From positions 62,001-126,000 of the forward strand of contig NZ_PPHG01000087.1 in the NCBI RefSeq assembly GCF_002904295.1: a stretch of 64,000 nucleotides of DNA. Reading direction: 5' to 3'. The translations under genes and the position numbers were made by a program. Shown here piece by piece: positions 34,575-43,650 of the stretch. The DNA comes from Amycolatopsis sp. CA-128772. Lineage in GTDB: Bacteria > Actinomycetota > Actinomycetes > Mycobacteriales > Pseudonocardiaceae. Position 1 is the first letter of the stretch; each line of letters starts with the position of its first letter. The notes under the pieces were generated by a model, which ran no database searches, was not told where the DNA came from, and saw only the letters and a list, made by a program, of their open reading frames with translations.

Positions 34575-35693
34575 CTAGAGATAGTCCGATCGGCGGGATT
34601 TGGTCAGCATCCACACGTAGTACCATTTGTTGTGACGGAAAGCCCGTTTGTTGTATTCCGTCGCGGCGTTGACGACACCCCAAATTCCACCGGAAGCACC
34701 GAGTGCAGCGACAGCGCCGGCAAGGGCGGGGCCGTAGACCGCGACAAGGACCGCACCGACGGTGCCGAGCACCGCGCCGGTGGACGCTACCGCGCGTTTT
34801 CGGGTGGCTTTGCCCAAATCGATCCCGATGGACCGGATTCCTTCGTTGATCTCAAGGCCGATCTTCACAAGGGCACGCTCGGACTGGGTATCGTCGATCG
34901 CATCGTCGAGTTCCAGCAAGCGTAATCGGAGAAAGTCGCGAAAGGCGGCGTAGGCATCGAACTCTCCTACAGTGATTTTTCCGAAATTACTGAGATCAAC
35001 CCCTTCCAAGAAGGGCAGTTCAGTGTGCAGAACAGGACGGACGACTCGGCTCTTGATCGGTTCGACACCCGAGCAGTCGACGGCTCGTCCGTTGCGAATC
35101 AAGAAGTCATAGCTGCCGAGGTCCCGCTTGATGCCACTGGGACTCCCATATCTTTCTCCATAATGAGTGGGATAGGTGGCTTTACTGTAGCTGGGCAGAT
35201 ACCAGGCAAGCCCGGACCTGAGCAGCGGTTCGGCGTCGAGAATCCAGCGTCCGGTGGCGTCGAGATCCGGGCAACGGAACCCGCCGCATAGTTCTCGTCC
35301 GTCTCGGATCCGTCTCAGTGCGGACCCGGCGAATGCGCCTTCCATGCCACCGGCCGCGAAGTCGGTCTCGTCAAACGAACCGTCCAATGGGTGGAATTTT
35401 CCGGCCCAGTCGTGCGACAGCAGCAGAGTATCGGACACCAACACGGCGCGTTTTGTCAGGTCCGCCAGGCCTTTACTGCTGTTTCCCAGTGCTATGGCCA
35501 CATGAAAACGCGACTTCGTCAGCTTTCGCTTTCCTTTGATCATGTCGTTCCCATACTGGTTCCAGAGATGTTTGACATAGCTACTGGCTACGTCGACCGG
35601 GCATGTTCTGTCACCCGGCGAAAGAGTGTCGAAAAACGACCTCATCCGGCGGGCGACTGCCTCGTTCTGGACGTCTTGCCTCCGACTGAACAC
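34575..35693 (-). CDS. unknown protein with C-terminal membrane segments
   Basis: 372 residues, no family recognised. The first 290 residues look soluble and contain LLLSHDWAGKFHPLDG and LLRSGLAWYLPSY. Residues of about 298-345 are a long Gly/Ala/Val-rich hydrophobic stretch (VASTGAVLGTVGAVLVAVYG, then ALGASGGIWGVV) that could form two membrane helices, followed by a short basic tail. Base composition is clearly lower in GC than its neighbours, a sign of transfer. It starts 55 bp after the NB-ARC gene on the same strand, so it may be the partner or effector of that protein. The GTG at 35693 lacks a good ribosome site. An ATG at 35645 is an alternative. Confidence 0.6.
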   Translation of the reverse strand: MFSRRQDVQNEAVARRMRSFFDTLSPGDRTCPVDVASSYVKHLWNQYGNDMIKGKRKLTKSRFHVAIALGNSSKGLADLTKRAVLVSDTLLLSHDWAGKFHPLDGSFDETDFAAGGMEGAFAGSALRRIRDGRELCGGFRCPDLDATGRWILDAEPLLRSGLAWYLPSYSKATYPTHYGERYGSPSGIKRDLGSYDFLIRNGRAVDCSGVEPIKSRVVRPVLHTELPFLEGVDLSNFGKITVGEFDAYAAFRDFLRLRLLELDDAIDDTQSERALVKIGLEINEGIRSIGIDLGKATRKRAVASTGAVLGTVGAVLVAVYGPALAGAVAALGASGGIWGVVNAATEYNKRAFRHNKWYYVWMLTKSRRSDYL

Positions 35694-35748
35694 TGGTAGA
35701 AGATAACAGAAACCAGATGATCTTGCCGTTACGTGGAGACCCGCCCGA

Positions 35749-37929
35749 TCACCCGTCTCGTGAAACTCGTTCTGAACGGACCTCTTGGCTCACCTTTGCT
35801 TCGAGGGCGCGGATCCGCTCACGCAGGTGCACGCTTTCCGCGGAGCGGCAGTCGTCGTAGATGCGCAAGGCTTCGCGCCAGCACTCCAGGGCCCGCGCGG
35901 TATCGCCGGTGTCCCGCAGCACGGCGCCGAGCGTGTCCAAGGTGTCGGCGAAGAAGGTGGGGAAGAATTCGGGAGAAACGATGCGGAGGGCCTGTTCGCA
36001 CAGCTCGATTGCCCGATCATGGTCCCCGGAGCTGTGGTGGATCGTTGCCATGCACCGCAGGTTGCCGACTTGCCCTTCGCAGTCGCCGGCCCGCTCGCTG
36101 AGCACGAAGCTTCGGTGGGCGTGGTCGAGAGCCTCCGCGTACTCGCCCAGCCGGAGAGCGATGGCCGCCAGGACCGACTCGATCTGGGCTTCTATGCGTC
36201 CGTGCTGCGCGCCCGGAGCCAGCGGCACCGCCGCCTGCAGATAGTTGCGCGCCTGGGCGTACTGCCCCTGCACCCAGCACCCATCACCGAGTTGTAGTAA
36301 TGCCGTGGCTTCGCACCAAGGTTCCTCGAGGTCGTGGGCCATCCCCAAGGCGGTTCGCAGCGCGCTCTCGGCGTCCTGCCACCGGTCGAGCACCTGGTAC
36401 GTCTCGCCCAGACCGATCAGTACCTGCATTTCCTCGCGAGGGTCACCAGTGCGGCGAGCTGCCGCCAGCGCCCGCGAGCGCAGGTCCACCAGGTCGTCCC
36501 AGCGTCCTCGCCGGTGCAGGATCATCGCGGTCGTTTTCACCAGGAGAAGGGTCAGGGGCGTTTCCTCGTGGAGATCGGCAGCCCGGGTCGCCGCGACCAG
36601 GTTGTCCACCTCGAGCACCGTCCACGCCCACGTCTCCTCGCGCCCGGACAGCCGGATCTCCGGACGCGTCCGGGTGTCCAGCCGCATGGCGGGATCCCAG
36701 TCGCGATGCGCCGGGAACAGGATCTCCAGCGCGATCTTGGCGTGGTGGGCGTACCACATCAGCAACGCACGCCGGGCCTGCTTCACCTCAGCCGGAGGGT
36801 CATCACGCTCGGCGCGCTCGGCGGCATACGCGCGCAGCAGGTCGTGGAAGCGGTACCGCTGCCGCCCGGCCGCGGACTCGATCACGTGCGCCCGCGCCAA
36901 CGCCGTGAGCACCCGGCGCGCCTCGGGCAGCTCCAGCCCGGTCACCGCCGCGGCCGCCGCCACCCCGAACTCCTCTCCCGGATGCAGCCCGAGCCGCCGG
37001 AACACCCGCGCGTGCTCGGCGGGCAGGCGCTGATATGACCAGTCGAACACCGCCCGCACCGCGGCGCGGTCGTCGCCGTCCTGGCTCAACGCGTCCAGGC
37101 GGACCCGTTCGTCGGCCAGCTCGGCGACCACGTCGCCCACCGTGACGTGCGGGGCCGTCACCTGGCTGGCGGCGATCCGCAACGCCAGCGGCAGCCGGCC
37201 GCAATACCGCACCAGCTCCCGGACCGCGTCCGGTTCGGCGGCCGCCCGGGCCGGGCCGAGGATGCCGGTCACCAGCGCCACGGCTTCGTCGTGTGGCAGC
37301 AGGTCCAGGGTCAGGCGGGTCGCCGCCTCGGTGACCACCAGCCCGGTCAGGCTGTCGCGGCTGGTCACCACCACGACGCAGCCCGGGGTGCCCGGCAGCA
37401 ACGGCCGCACCTGGCCGGTGTCGTTGGCATTGTCCAGCACGAGCAGCAGCCGCCGGCCCGCCACCAGCGACCGGAACAAGCCCGCCTGAGCCTCCACCCC
37501 CACCGGGATCTGGTCGGCCCGCAGGCCCAGCGCCCGCAGGAACCCCTCCAGCACCTCGCCGGGGGTGGCCGGGTCGCCGGCCCCGTAGCCACGCAGGTTC
37601 ACGTGCAACGTGCCGTCCGGGAACCGGCTCTGCACGCGGTGCGCCCACCACACGGCCAACGTGGTCTTCCCGATGCCCGCGGTGCCGTCCACCGCCGAGA
37701 TGACCACCGGGCCCGGCGCACCTCCGTCCGCCGCCGGCAACAGGGCGTCCAACGCCGCGACGTGGTCGGCCCGGCCGGTGAAGTCCTTGATCGCCAGGGG
37801 CAGTTGCCGCGGCACCCCCGGGAGGGGGCCCCGGTCCGGCGGCCCCGTCAGCGACACGTGCCGGATCGACCCGGCCTGCACCACCGGGCCGGTCACCCCG
37901 CCGCCGACGTCATTGCGAACATCCGTCAC
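35749..37929 (-). CDS. NB-ARC/TPR (NLR-like) STAND ATPase with N-terminal amyloid-like motif
   Basis: 726 residues. A short N-terminal motif TGPVVQAGSIRHVSL (about 13-27) precedes an NB-ARC ATPase: Walker A DGTAGIGKTT (81-90), Walker B LLLVLDNAND (about 160), and the GLPL-like RLPLALRIAASQV. Then come a winged-helix region and a TPR array (about 480-710). The AfsR/SARP-type DNA-binding domain is absent. Such STAND proteins switch on by nucleotide-driven oligomerisation, in signalling or defence. The N-terminal motif is of the kind that nucleates effector partners. The GTG at 37929 is chosen because it just precedes this motif. It diverges from the next gene, which has a similar motif. Confidence 0.82.
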   Translation of the reverse strand: MTDVRNDVGGGVTGPVVQAGSIRHVSLTGPPDRGPLPGVPRQLPLAIKDFTGRADHVAALDALLPAADGGAPGPVVISAVDGTAGIGKTTLAVWWAHRVQSRFPDGTLHVNLRGYGAGDPATPGEVLEGFLRALGLRADQIPVGVEAQAGLFRSLVAGRRLLLVLDNANDTGQVRPLLPGTPGCVVVVTSRDSLTGLVVTEAATRLTLDLLPHDEAVALVTGILGPARAAAEPDAVRELVRYCGRLPLALRIAASQVTAPHVTVGDVVAELADERVRLDALSQDGDDRAAVRAVFDWSYQRLPAEHARVFRRLGLHPGEEFGVAAAAAVTGLELPEARRVLTALARAHVIESAAGRQRYRFHDLLRAYAAERAERDDPPAEVKQARRALLMWYAHHAKIALEILFPAHRDWDPAMRLDTRTRPEIRLSGREETWAWTVLEVDNLVAATRAADLHEETPLTLLLVKTTAMILHRRGRWDDLVDLRSRALAAARRTGDPREEMQVLIGLGETYQVLDRWQDAESALRTALGMAHDLEEPWCEATALLQLGDGCWVQGQYAQARNYLQAAVPLAPGAQHGRIEAQIESVLAAIALRLGEYAEALDHAHRSFVLSERAGDCEGQVGNLRCMATIHHSSGDHDRAIELCEQALRIVSPEFFPTFFADTLDTLGAVLRDTGDTARALECWREALRIYDDCRSAESVHLRERIRALEAKVSQEVRSERVSRDG

Positions 37930-38208
37930 GAAAGCAGTGTGTCGCTTCCGCGGACCGCCGATGCCCAGGTCCACCCGCTCGGAGCAGGTCCACCCCGGGC
38001 GAAACCGATCGGTTTCCTTCCGCCGCCCACTCCGGCTGACCTCACCCCATGACGACCGAGGCGCTGCACTGATCGCTCGGCTCGACGCCGGGGATGGCCG
38101 GCCGCCGAACGCAACGAGGCGAACAACGTGCTCACGCTGCGCGTGAAGGTCCCTGCCAAGCCGAGCCACACCACCGCGGTGTCCTGCTGACCCGGTGCCC
38201 TCGCGGTT
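37930..38208. other. divergent intergenic region of the NLR-like pair
   Basis: 279 bp between two divergent ATPase genes. It should hold both promoters. I see no clear promoter boxes, RNA gene or repeat in it. Confidence 0.4.
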
Positions 38209-40845
38209 ATGGTGGGAACGCAGCGAGGAGGCGGAATTCTGGACGAACGGATTTCGGCCCGCAACCGGGTCCACGGCTCGACCGGCCCGATCCTGCAGGC
38301 GGGGGCGGTCCACGGCGACGTCCACCTGCATCCCGCGCCGTCGCCGGATCCGGCTCGTGTCCCGGCGCGTGCGATCGATGGGTGGAACCCGTTCGACCTC
38401 GGGGTGCACCGCGCCATCACCGTGGGCGGCTCGGCCGAAGACCGGTTGCCGGACCTGCCCGGCTACCTGCGCCGCCCGCACGACGACGAGCTGGCCGGTC
38501 TTCTCGACGACGTCTCGGCGAACGTGATGGTGGTGCTCAGCGGGGAATCGTCGACGGGCAAGACGCGGGCCCTCTACGAATCGGTGCTGGCGAGCAAAAC
38601 GCTGCGCGACTGGCCGCTGTGGTACCCCCGCACCGCCGACGACCTGCTGCAGCTGCTGCACTCGGGCCGGCTCTCCGCCGGGACGGTGCTGTGGCTCAAC
38701 GAGACCCACAACCACCTGTCCGGACCGACCGGCGACCTCGCCGCGGCCGCCCTCCGCGACCTGCTGGACGGCTCGCACGGCGGCCCTTTCGCCATCGTCG
38801 GCACGCTATGGCCGCAGTTCTGGGCCGAGTTCGTCGCGCAGCCGCGAAGCGGGCAACGGGACGAACACGCCAACGCCCGGGCCCTGCTGCAGCACCGGGC
38901 GCGCCGCATCCGGATCGCCGAGCAGCTGAGCCGGGCGGAGGTGGCCCGGGTCCGCACCACTTCCGCCGTCGACCCCCGCCTCGCCGCGGCGGCTTCGGCC
39001 TCCGGCGACGGCCGCCGGGTCATCCAGACGATGGCCGGCGGCCCGATGCTCGTCGAGCTCTTCGAGCACCCCGACGACGAAGCCGGCCGCTACGCCACCG
39101 CGATTCTCACGGCCGCGGTCGACGCCCGGCGCCTGGGTCACCTCCAGCCCCTCCCGGGAGCCCTCCTCGAAGACGCCGCCGGCGGTTACCTCGATGAACG
39201 CGATCGGGTGAATCCACCGGAGGACTGGTTCTCCCGCGGACTCACGCGCGCCGCGGACGAAGCGCTGCTGGGCGTGACCGCCCTCGTCGCCCGGCGCAGG
39301 CAGCCGGGCACCGGGCCGCCCGACGGCTACGAACTGCACGACTACCTCGACCAGCACGGCCGCGCGGCCCGCCGGTGGACTCCGGCCGCCACCGAGCTGT
39401 GGGCGGCTTGCGTCACCCACACGGCGCACCCCGAAGATCTGGTCCGCCTGACGGAGAACGCTTACCAGCGCCTGTTGTACCGCTACGCGGATCCACTGAT
39501 GGACAGAGCCCTCGAGCTGGCCGACGCCGGCTACCGGAGTCACCTGATCGATGTCCTCGTCGAGTACGGCCGGGTGGAACGGGCCACGGCCGTTCTCCGG
39601 GCCGCCGGCGAATCCGACGACCCCCGTCCACTTCTCCGGGTGTTCCGCCGGTCCCACGAAGCCGTGACCACCACGCTCATCGACACCGGCCGAACTGCGG
39701 AAGCCGAGCTTCTCCTCAGAACGCTTGTCACCTTCGGGCCCGACACCCGATGGGCGTGGCGGGCGCTGACCGATCTGCTCGTCCGGGCGGGAAGGACCGA
39801 TGAGGCCATCGATCTGCTCCGGGAGCTCGGCGCGCGAGGCCGGACGATGGTGGACTCCTTTGCGGACGAGGAATCCACCGTACGGCTGCCGGCGATCACC
39901 GCGACCCGGTACCTGGTGCTGGACGCGGGTTCCATCGAAGAACGGCTGGCCGAACTGCTGGCCGGCGCCGGACGCTGGGACGAGGCGCTGGCGGTCGTGC
40001 AGGCCGGCGCCACGGGCTGGTCCCGCGCCTGGCTCGCCCGGAAGTTCGCGGACCACGGGAAAGTGGACCGGCTGAAAGCTCTCGCAGCAGTCGGTGACGC
40101 CGACGTTTCGCTCATCCTGGCCGAAAAGCTCCTCGAAGACGGTGAGGTGCCGGAGGCCGTCCGGCTGGTGGCCGAAGCCGACCGGGGAAACCCGAGCGGC
40201 CGCCTGCTGGAACTGCTCGTCCGGCACGACCGGCACGAACTCGCCATCAGCACCGGCGTCCCCCGGAACTGGCCTCGGTCCGCGGAGTTGTTGCGCGCGC
40301 TGGCCGCGGCCCTGCTGACGCACGACCACCGGGACCGCCTGATCACCTTGCTGAAGGAGCTCACCGAGCCGTCGGTCGCCTTCTTCGGCTACGGCGAGGA
40401 GATCCCGGAAGCGGTCGCCGACCTGCTGGCCGACGCCGGCTGCTGGGACGAGGCCCTCAAAATCGCCCGCCGGGACTCGGAGTGGGCTCGCCGCTGGGTT
40501 GCGCAACGCCTGGCGGCCGCCGGCAACATCGCGCAGGTGAGACGGCTCGCCGAGATGGGAAACGAATACGCGGGCGCCGAACTGCTCGATCATCTCACCG
40601 CAAACCGGCGTTTCCGCGAGGCTTTCGACCTGCTCAGCGGATCCGCCCGCGCGGGAATGGACTGGTCCGACCGTGAACTCGCGAACCTCATGGCGGAATC
40701 CCGGCTGTGGGACCAGCTGATCACCCGCGCGACGAACGGCAGCCGGTACGCGGCCCGCGCGCTGCTCGCCGCGGCGCACCAAGCGGGTCTGCCCGATTCC
40801 GCGCGGCTGCTCGAGCGGGGACTGTCCACGCACGGCCGCGCCTGA
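38209..40845 (+). CDS. P-loop ATPase with long C-terminal helical repeats and amyloid-like motif
   Basis: 878 residues. The N-terminus carries TGPILQAGAVHGDVHLHP (about 25-42), similar to the motif in the divergent NB-ARC protein. A P-loop domain follows, with Walker A SGESSTGKTR (111-120), a Walker B-like VLWLNETHNHL (about 163) and AIVGTLWPQFW. From about residue 420 to the end there are degenerate TPR/PPR-like helical repeats, recurring as LxxAGRWDEALxxxxR. It may be a STAND-like sensor ATPase. Known function: none that I recognise. The ATG at 38209 lacks a ribosome site, although GAGGAGG occurs just inside, in front of only a CTG. Confidence 0.68.
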   Translation: MVGTQRGGGILDERISARNRVHGSTGPILQAGAVHGDVHLHPAPSPDPARVPARAIDGWNPFDLGVHRAITVGGSAEDRLPDLPGYLRRPHDDELAGLLDDVSANVMVVLSGESSTGKTRALYESVLASKTLRDWPLWYPRTADDLLQLLHSGRLSAGTVLWLNETHNHLSGPTGDLAAAALRDLLDGSHGGPFAIVGTLWPQFWAEFVAQPRSGQRDEHANARALLQHRARRIRIAEQLSRAEVARVRTTSAVDPRLAAAASASGDGRRVIQTMAGGPMLVELFEHPDDEAGRYATAILTAAVDARRLGHLQPLPGALLEDAAGGYLDERDRVNPPEDWFSRGLTRAADEALLGVTALVARRRQPGTGPPDGYELHDYLDQHGRAARRWTPAATELWAACVTHTAHPEDLVRLTENAYQRLLYRYADPLMDRALELADAGYRSHLIDVLVEYGRVERATAVLRAAGESDDPRPLLRVFRRSHEAVTTTLIDTGRTAEAELLLRTLVTFGPDTRWAWRALTDLLVRAGRTDEAIDLLRELGARGRTMVDSFADEESTVRLPAITATRYLVLDAGSIEERLAELLAGAGRWDEALAVVQAGATGWSRAWLARKFADHGKVDRLKALAAVGDADVSLILAEKLLEDGEVPEAVRLVAEADRGNPSGRLLELLVRHDRHELAISTGVPRNWPRSAELLRALAAALLTHDHRDRLITLLKELTEPSVAFFGYGEEIPEAVADLLADAGCWDEALKIARRDSEWARRWVAQRLAAAGNIAQVRRLAEMGNEYAGAELLDHLTANRRFREAFDLLSGSARAGMDWSDRELANLMAESRLWDQLITRATNGSRYAARALLAAAHQAGLPDSARLLERGLSTHGRA

Positions 40846-40903
40846 ACTCCTCCACAGAGGACGGTGCGACCCGGGAGCCGCGCCGCTCCCGGGCCGCATC
40901 CGC

Positions 40904-41416
40904 TCAGCTCACCTGCAGATCGATGCACGCGTAAAACGCGTTCGACGTGTCCGCGATGTTCCACACCGCCAGGACCGTCTGGCGGCCCGTGTGGCTGCCC
41001 AGGTTCACCTGGTGGGCCACCGTGGCCGGCGGTTGCTGGTTGTTGCCGCTCACCTCCGCGATCTTCTGGCTTCCGATGTAGTACTGGTAGTTCGACGTGC
41101 GGTGGCGGGCCGTGAACGTCCACGTGAACGTCACCGTCCGGCCCACCGGGGCCGCGCGCCAGCCCTTGCTGTTGTCGTTCAGCTCGGCGAACTGGGACAC
41201 GCCGCCGTTGCACGAACGGAGGCCCTTCGGCCCCTCCACGCTCTGGGGTTCGTACTGGATCTGCCCGCACTGCACCGTGTGCTGGGCGCACTGCGCCTGG
41301 CGGCTGGCCGGCGAGCTGACGTAGCCGTGCGCGCTCGCGATGCCCGCCGGGTTCAGCACCACCAGCACCGGGGCCAGTAGCGCGCCCACCGCGGCCGCGA
41401 CCATCTTGCGGTTCAT
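40904..41416 (-). CDS. AA10 lytic polysaccharide monooxygenase (chitin-active type)
   Basis: 170 residues. Secreted copper enzyme that oxidatively cleaves chitin or cellulose chains. The signal peptide (1-29) ends at SA so that His30 becomes the N-terminal copper ligand (HGYVSSPASR). The second brace histidine is H105 (in TARHRTSNY). The C-terminal NAFYACIDLQV holds the axial aromatic residue. It is a bare catalytic domain with no carbohydrate-binding module. A DasR-type site lies about 100 bp upstream, which would tie expression to N-acetylglucosamine, as for other chitin genes. Confidence 0.93.
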   Translation of the reverse strand: MNRKMVAAAVGALLAPVLVVLNPAGIASAHGYVSSPASRQAQCAQHTVQCGQIQYEPQSVEGPKGLRSCNGGVSQFAELNDNSKGWRAAPVGRTVTFTWTFTARHRTSNYQYYIGSQKIAEVSGNNQQPPATVAHQVNLGSHTGRQTVLAVWNIADTSNAFYACIDLQVS

Positions 41417-41518
41417 ACCAAGCTCCTTCGGGGACAGGCTCGCCTCCCGCCGCCGCGCACGGCGGAGCTGCGGCCGGGGTGGGCCGCCGCACCGGAAGGG
41501 TTACGAGCGAAGGAAAAT

Positions 41519-41534
41519 TGTGGTCTAGACCATA
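41519..41534. promoter_or_regulatory. DasR-responsive element (dre) upstream of LPMO
   Basis: Contains the perfect palindrome TGGTCTAGACCA, the core of the DasR recognition site and of Streptomyces chitinase promoter repeats. It is placed 103-118 bp upstream of the LPMO start codon. A further palindrome, TTCGTTACGAA, lies at 41541-41551, between this site and lexA. Confidence 0.75.
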
Positions 41535-41680
41535 CGTCGATTCGTTACGAAGGTCAACGGCTGGCAAAGTCCCGAGAGTGGTTGGTAAGGCGCCAACTGT
41601 CACCCGGTGTTCCGGTCAGCGGGACTGCGTGCCGGGGACCGGGCGGCGCGCGGCGGGCCGCTGGCCCTAGGATCACGGCC

Positions 41681-42334
41681 GTGACCACCTACGACGACAC
41701 GTTCGAGCACCTCGACCCCTCGGCCCTGCCGGAGCGGCAGCAGAAGATCCTGGTGGCGATCCGGGACTGGGTGGTCCGGTACGGCTACTCCCCCAGCACC
41801 ACGGAGATCGGCGAGGCCGTCGGCCTGCAGTCGACGTCGTCGGTGTCGAAGCACCTGGCGAGCCTCGAAGACAAGGGGTACCTGCGCCGCGGCGCCGGCG
41901 TTTCGCGGCCGATGGACGTGCGTGCGTTCCTGCAGGGTACCGCCGCCCCCGAAGACGGCGATTCGGTGCCCGTGCCGGTCGTCGGCGACATCGCCGCCGG
42001 CACGCCGATTTCGGCCATCGAGCACACCGACGACGTCCTCAAGCTGCCGCGCGACCTCACCGGGCGCGGCACCGTCTTCGGGCTGCGCGTCCGCGGGGAC
42101 TCGATGATCGACGCGGCCATCTGCGACGGCGACATCGTCGTGGTGAAGCAGCAGTCCGAGGCCCACTCGGGGCAGATCGTCGCCGCGATGATCGACGAAG
42201 AGGCGACCGTCAAGGTGTACCGCCGCCGCAACGGGCACGTCTACCTCGAGCCGCGCAACCCGGCCTACGACGTCATCGACGGCGACCGCGCCGTCATCCT
42301 CGGCGCGGTCGTGTCGGTGCTGCGGAGCGTCTGA
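41681..42334 (+). CDS. lexA: LexA repressor
   Basis: 217 residues. Repressor of the SOS regulon. Winged helix-turn-helix (about 20-70; YSPSTTEIGEAVGLQSTSSV), an Ala-Gly cleavage site (A106-G107 in VGDIAAGTP) and the self-cleaving Ser141 (GDSM) / Lys178 (TVKVY) dyad are all present. The start is the GTG at 41681, preceded by AGGA. Longer upstream reading is not supported. No CGAAC-N4-GTTCG box is visible directly upstream, so autoregulation is not evident here. The stop lies one base from the convergent P450 stop. Confidence 0.96.
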   Translation: MTTYDDTFEHLDPSALPERQQKILVAIRDWVVRYGYSPSTTEIGEAVGLQSTSSVSKHLASLEDKGYLRRGAGVSRPMDVRAFLQGTAAPEDGDSVPVPVVGDIAAGTPISAIEHTDDVLKLPRDLTGRGTVFGLRVRGDSMIDAAICDGDIVVVKQQSEAHSGQIVAAMIDEEATVKVYRRRNGHVYLEPRNPAYDVIDGDRAVILGAVVSVLRSV

Positions 42335-42335
42335 G

Positions 42336-43541
42336 CTACCAGGTGACCGGCAGCTCGTAGACGCCGTACACCGAGCCGTCGTGCTTGAACGGGATCCGCC
42401 CGACGTCGGTGGCCAGGGCCATCGTCGGGATCCGCCGGTAGAGCGTGCTGTAGACGACCTGCAGCTCCAGCCGGGCCAGCGGCTGGCCGAGGCACTGGTG
42501 GACGCCGAAGCCGAAGGCCACGTGCCGGTGCGAGTCGCGGGTGAGGTCCAGCCGGTCGCCGCCGGGGAACGCCTCCGGGTCGCGGTTGGCGACGTCGTTG
42601 GCCAGGATCAGGCCCTCGCCCGCGCGGATCGTCCCGCCGCCGACCTCGATGTCCTCCAGCGCGACGCGGCGGCGGCCGTTGTGCGTGATGTTCAGGTACC
42701 GCAGCAGTTCTTCGACCGCCGACGCGACCAGCGCCGGGTCTTCCGACTCCCGCAGCAGCGCCAGCTGGTCCGGGTGCTCCAGCAGCGCGAGGGTGCCGAG
42801 CGCGATCATGTTCGCCGTCGTCTCGTGCCCGGCGATGAGCAGCAGCACGCCCATCTGCGCCGCCTCCGTGCGGGACAGCTCCCCGGCGTGGACGCGGGCG
42901 GCGAGCCCGGAGAGCAGGTCGCCGGACGGCGCCGCCAGCTTCTCCCCCACCAGCCGGTCGAGGTAGCCGACGAGCGCCTGGTGGCCGGCCGCCCGCTCCT
43001 CCGGCTTCGCGTCGCGCCGGATGATGACCTTGCTGTTCTCCTGGAAGAAGCCGTGGTCGGCGTACGGGACGCCGAGCAGCTCGCAGATCACCAGTGACGG
43101 CACCGGGAGCGCGAACGCCTCGACGAGGTCGACCGGTTTCGGGCCGGCCAGCAGCTCGTCGACCAGGTCGTCGACGATCTTCTGCACCGCCGGGCGCATC
43201 GCGGCGACCCGGCGGATCGTGAACGGCGCGGTCACCATCTTGCGCAGCCGCGCGTGTTCGGGGTTGTCCATCAGGATGAAGCTGATGCCGGTGCCGCCCT
43301 TCGGCAGCGGCGCCGGGCTCGGGTAGCCGGGCCGGGTGACGTCGGCGCTGACGCGCGGATCCGCCAGCAGCGCGCGCTGCTCGGCGTAGCGGGTCACCAG
43401 CCACGGCGTGCTGCCGTCCCACAGCCGGACGCGCGCGAGCGGGGTTTCCGCCTGCAAGGCACGGGCCCGGGGCGGCGGGTCGAACGGGCAGCCCTCGGCC
43501 CGCGGCATCGGGAACTCGGGGATCTCGGCGGTAGTCGTCAT
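42336..43541 (-). CDS. cytochrome P450 (CYP105-like)
   Basis: 401 residues, soluble bacterial P450. Oxygen-activation helix AGHETT (237-242), E278-x-x-R281, and the haem loop FGFGVHQCLG with Cys350 as the iron ligand. The overall sequence style suggests the CYP105 group of actinomycete drug and secondary-metabolite hydroxylases, but I cannot fix the family. No ferredoxin gene is next to it, so it must use one from elsewhere. It diverges from a DHA2-type transporter with a 109 bp shared region, suggesting a detoxify-and-export pair. Confidence 0.92.
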   Translation of the reverse strand: MTTTAEIPEFPMPRAEGCPFDPPPRARALQAETPLARVRLWDGSTPWLVTRYAEQRALLADPRVSADVTRPGYPSPAPLPKGGTGISFILMDNPEHARLRKMVTAPFTIRRVAAMRPAVQKIVDDLVDELLAGPKPVDLVEAFALPVPSLVICELLGVPYADHGFFQENSKVIIRRDAKPEERAAGHQALVGYLDRLVGEKLAAPSGDLLSGLAARVHAGELSRTEAAQMGVLLLIAGHETTANMIALGTLALLEHPDQLALLRESEDPALVASAVEELLRYLNITHNGRRRVALEDIEVGGGTIRAGEGLILANDVANRDPEAFPGGDRLDLTRDSHRHVAFGFGVHQCLGQPLARLELQVVYSTLYRRIPTMALATDVGRIPFKHDGSVYGVYELPVTW

Positions 43542-43650
43542 CGGTCCTCCGCGGTGGCCGTCAGTTCGTGATCAGTCAACCGAAGACTGCTACGCTGAGT
43601 CAAGCAACTGATTTAATTTGACCTGGCCATCCGACACCGGAGGACCGCAC
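43542..43650. promoter_or_regulatory. divergent P450/transporter promoter region
   Basis: AT-richer 109 bp with two CAGTCAA/GAGTCAA direct repeats and a GTCAA...TTGAC inverted pair (about 43599-43622). This looks like a regulator binding region, but no regulator gene is adjacent and no clear promoter boxes stand out. Confidence 0.35.
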
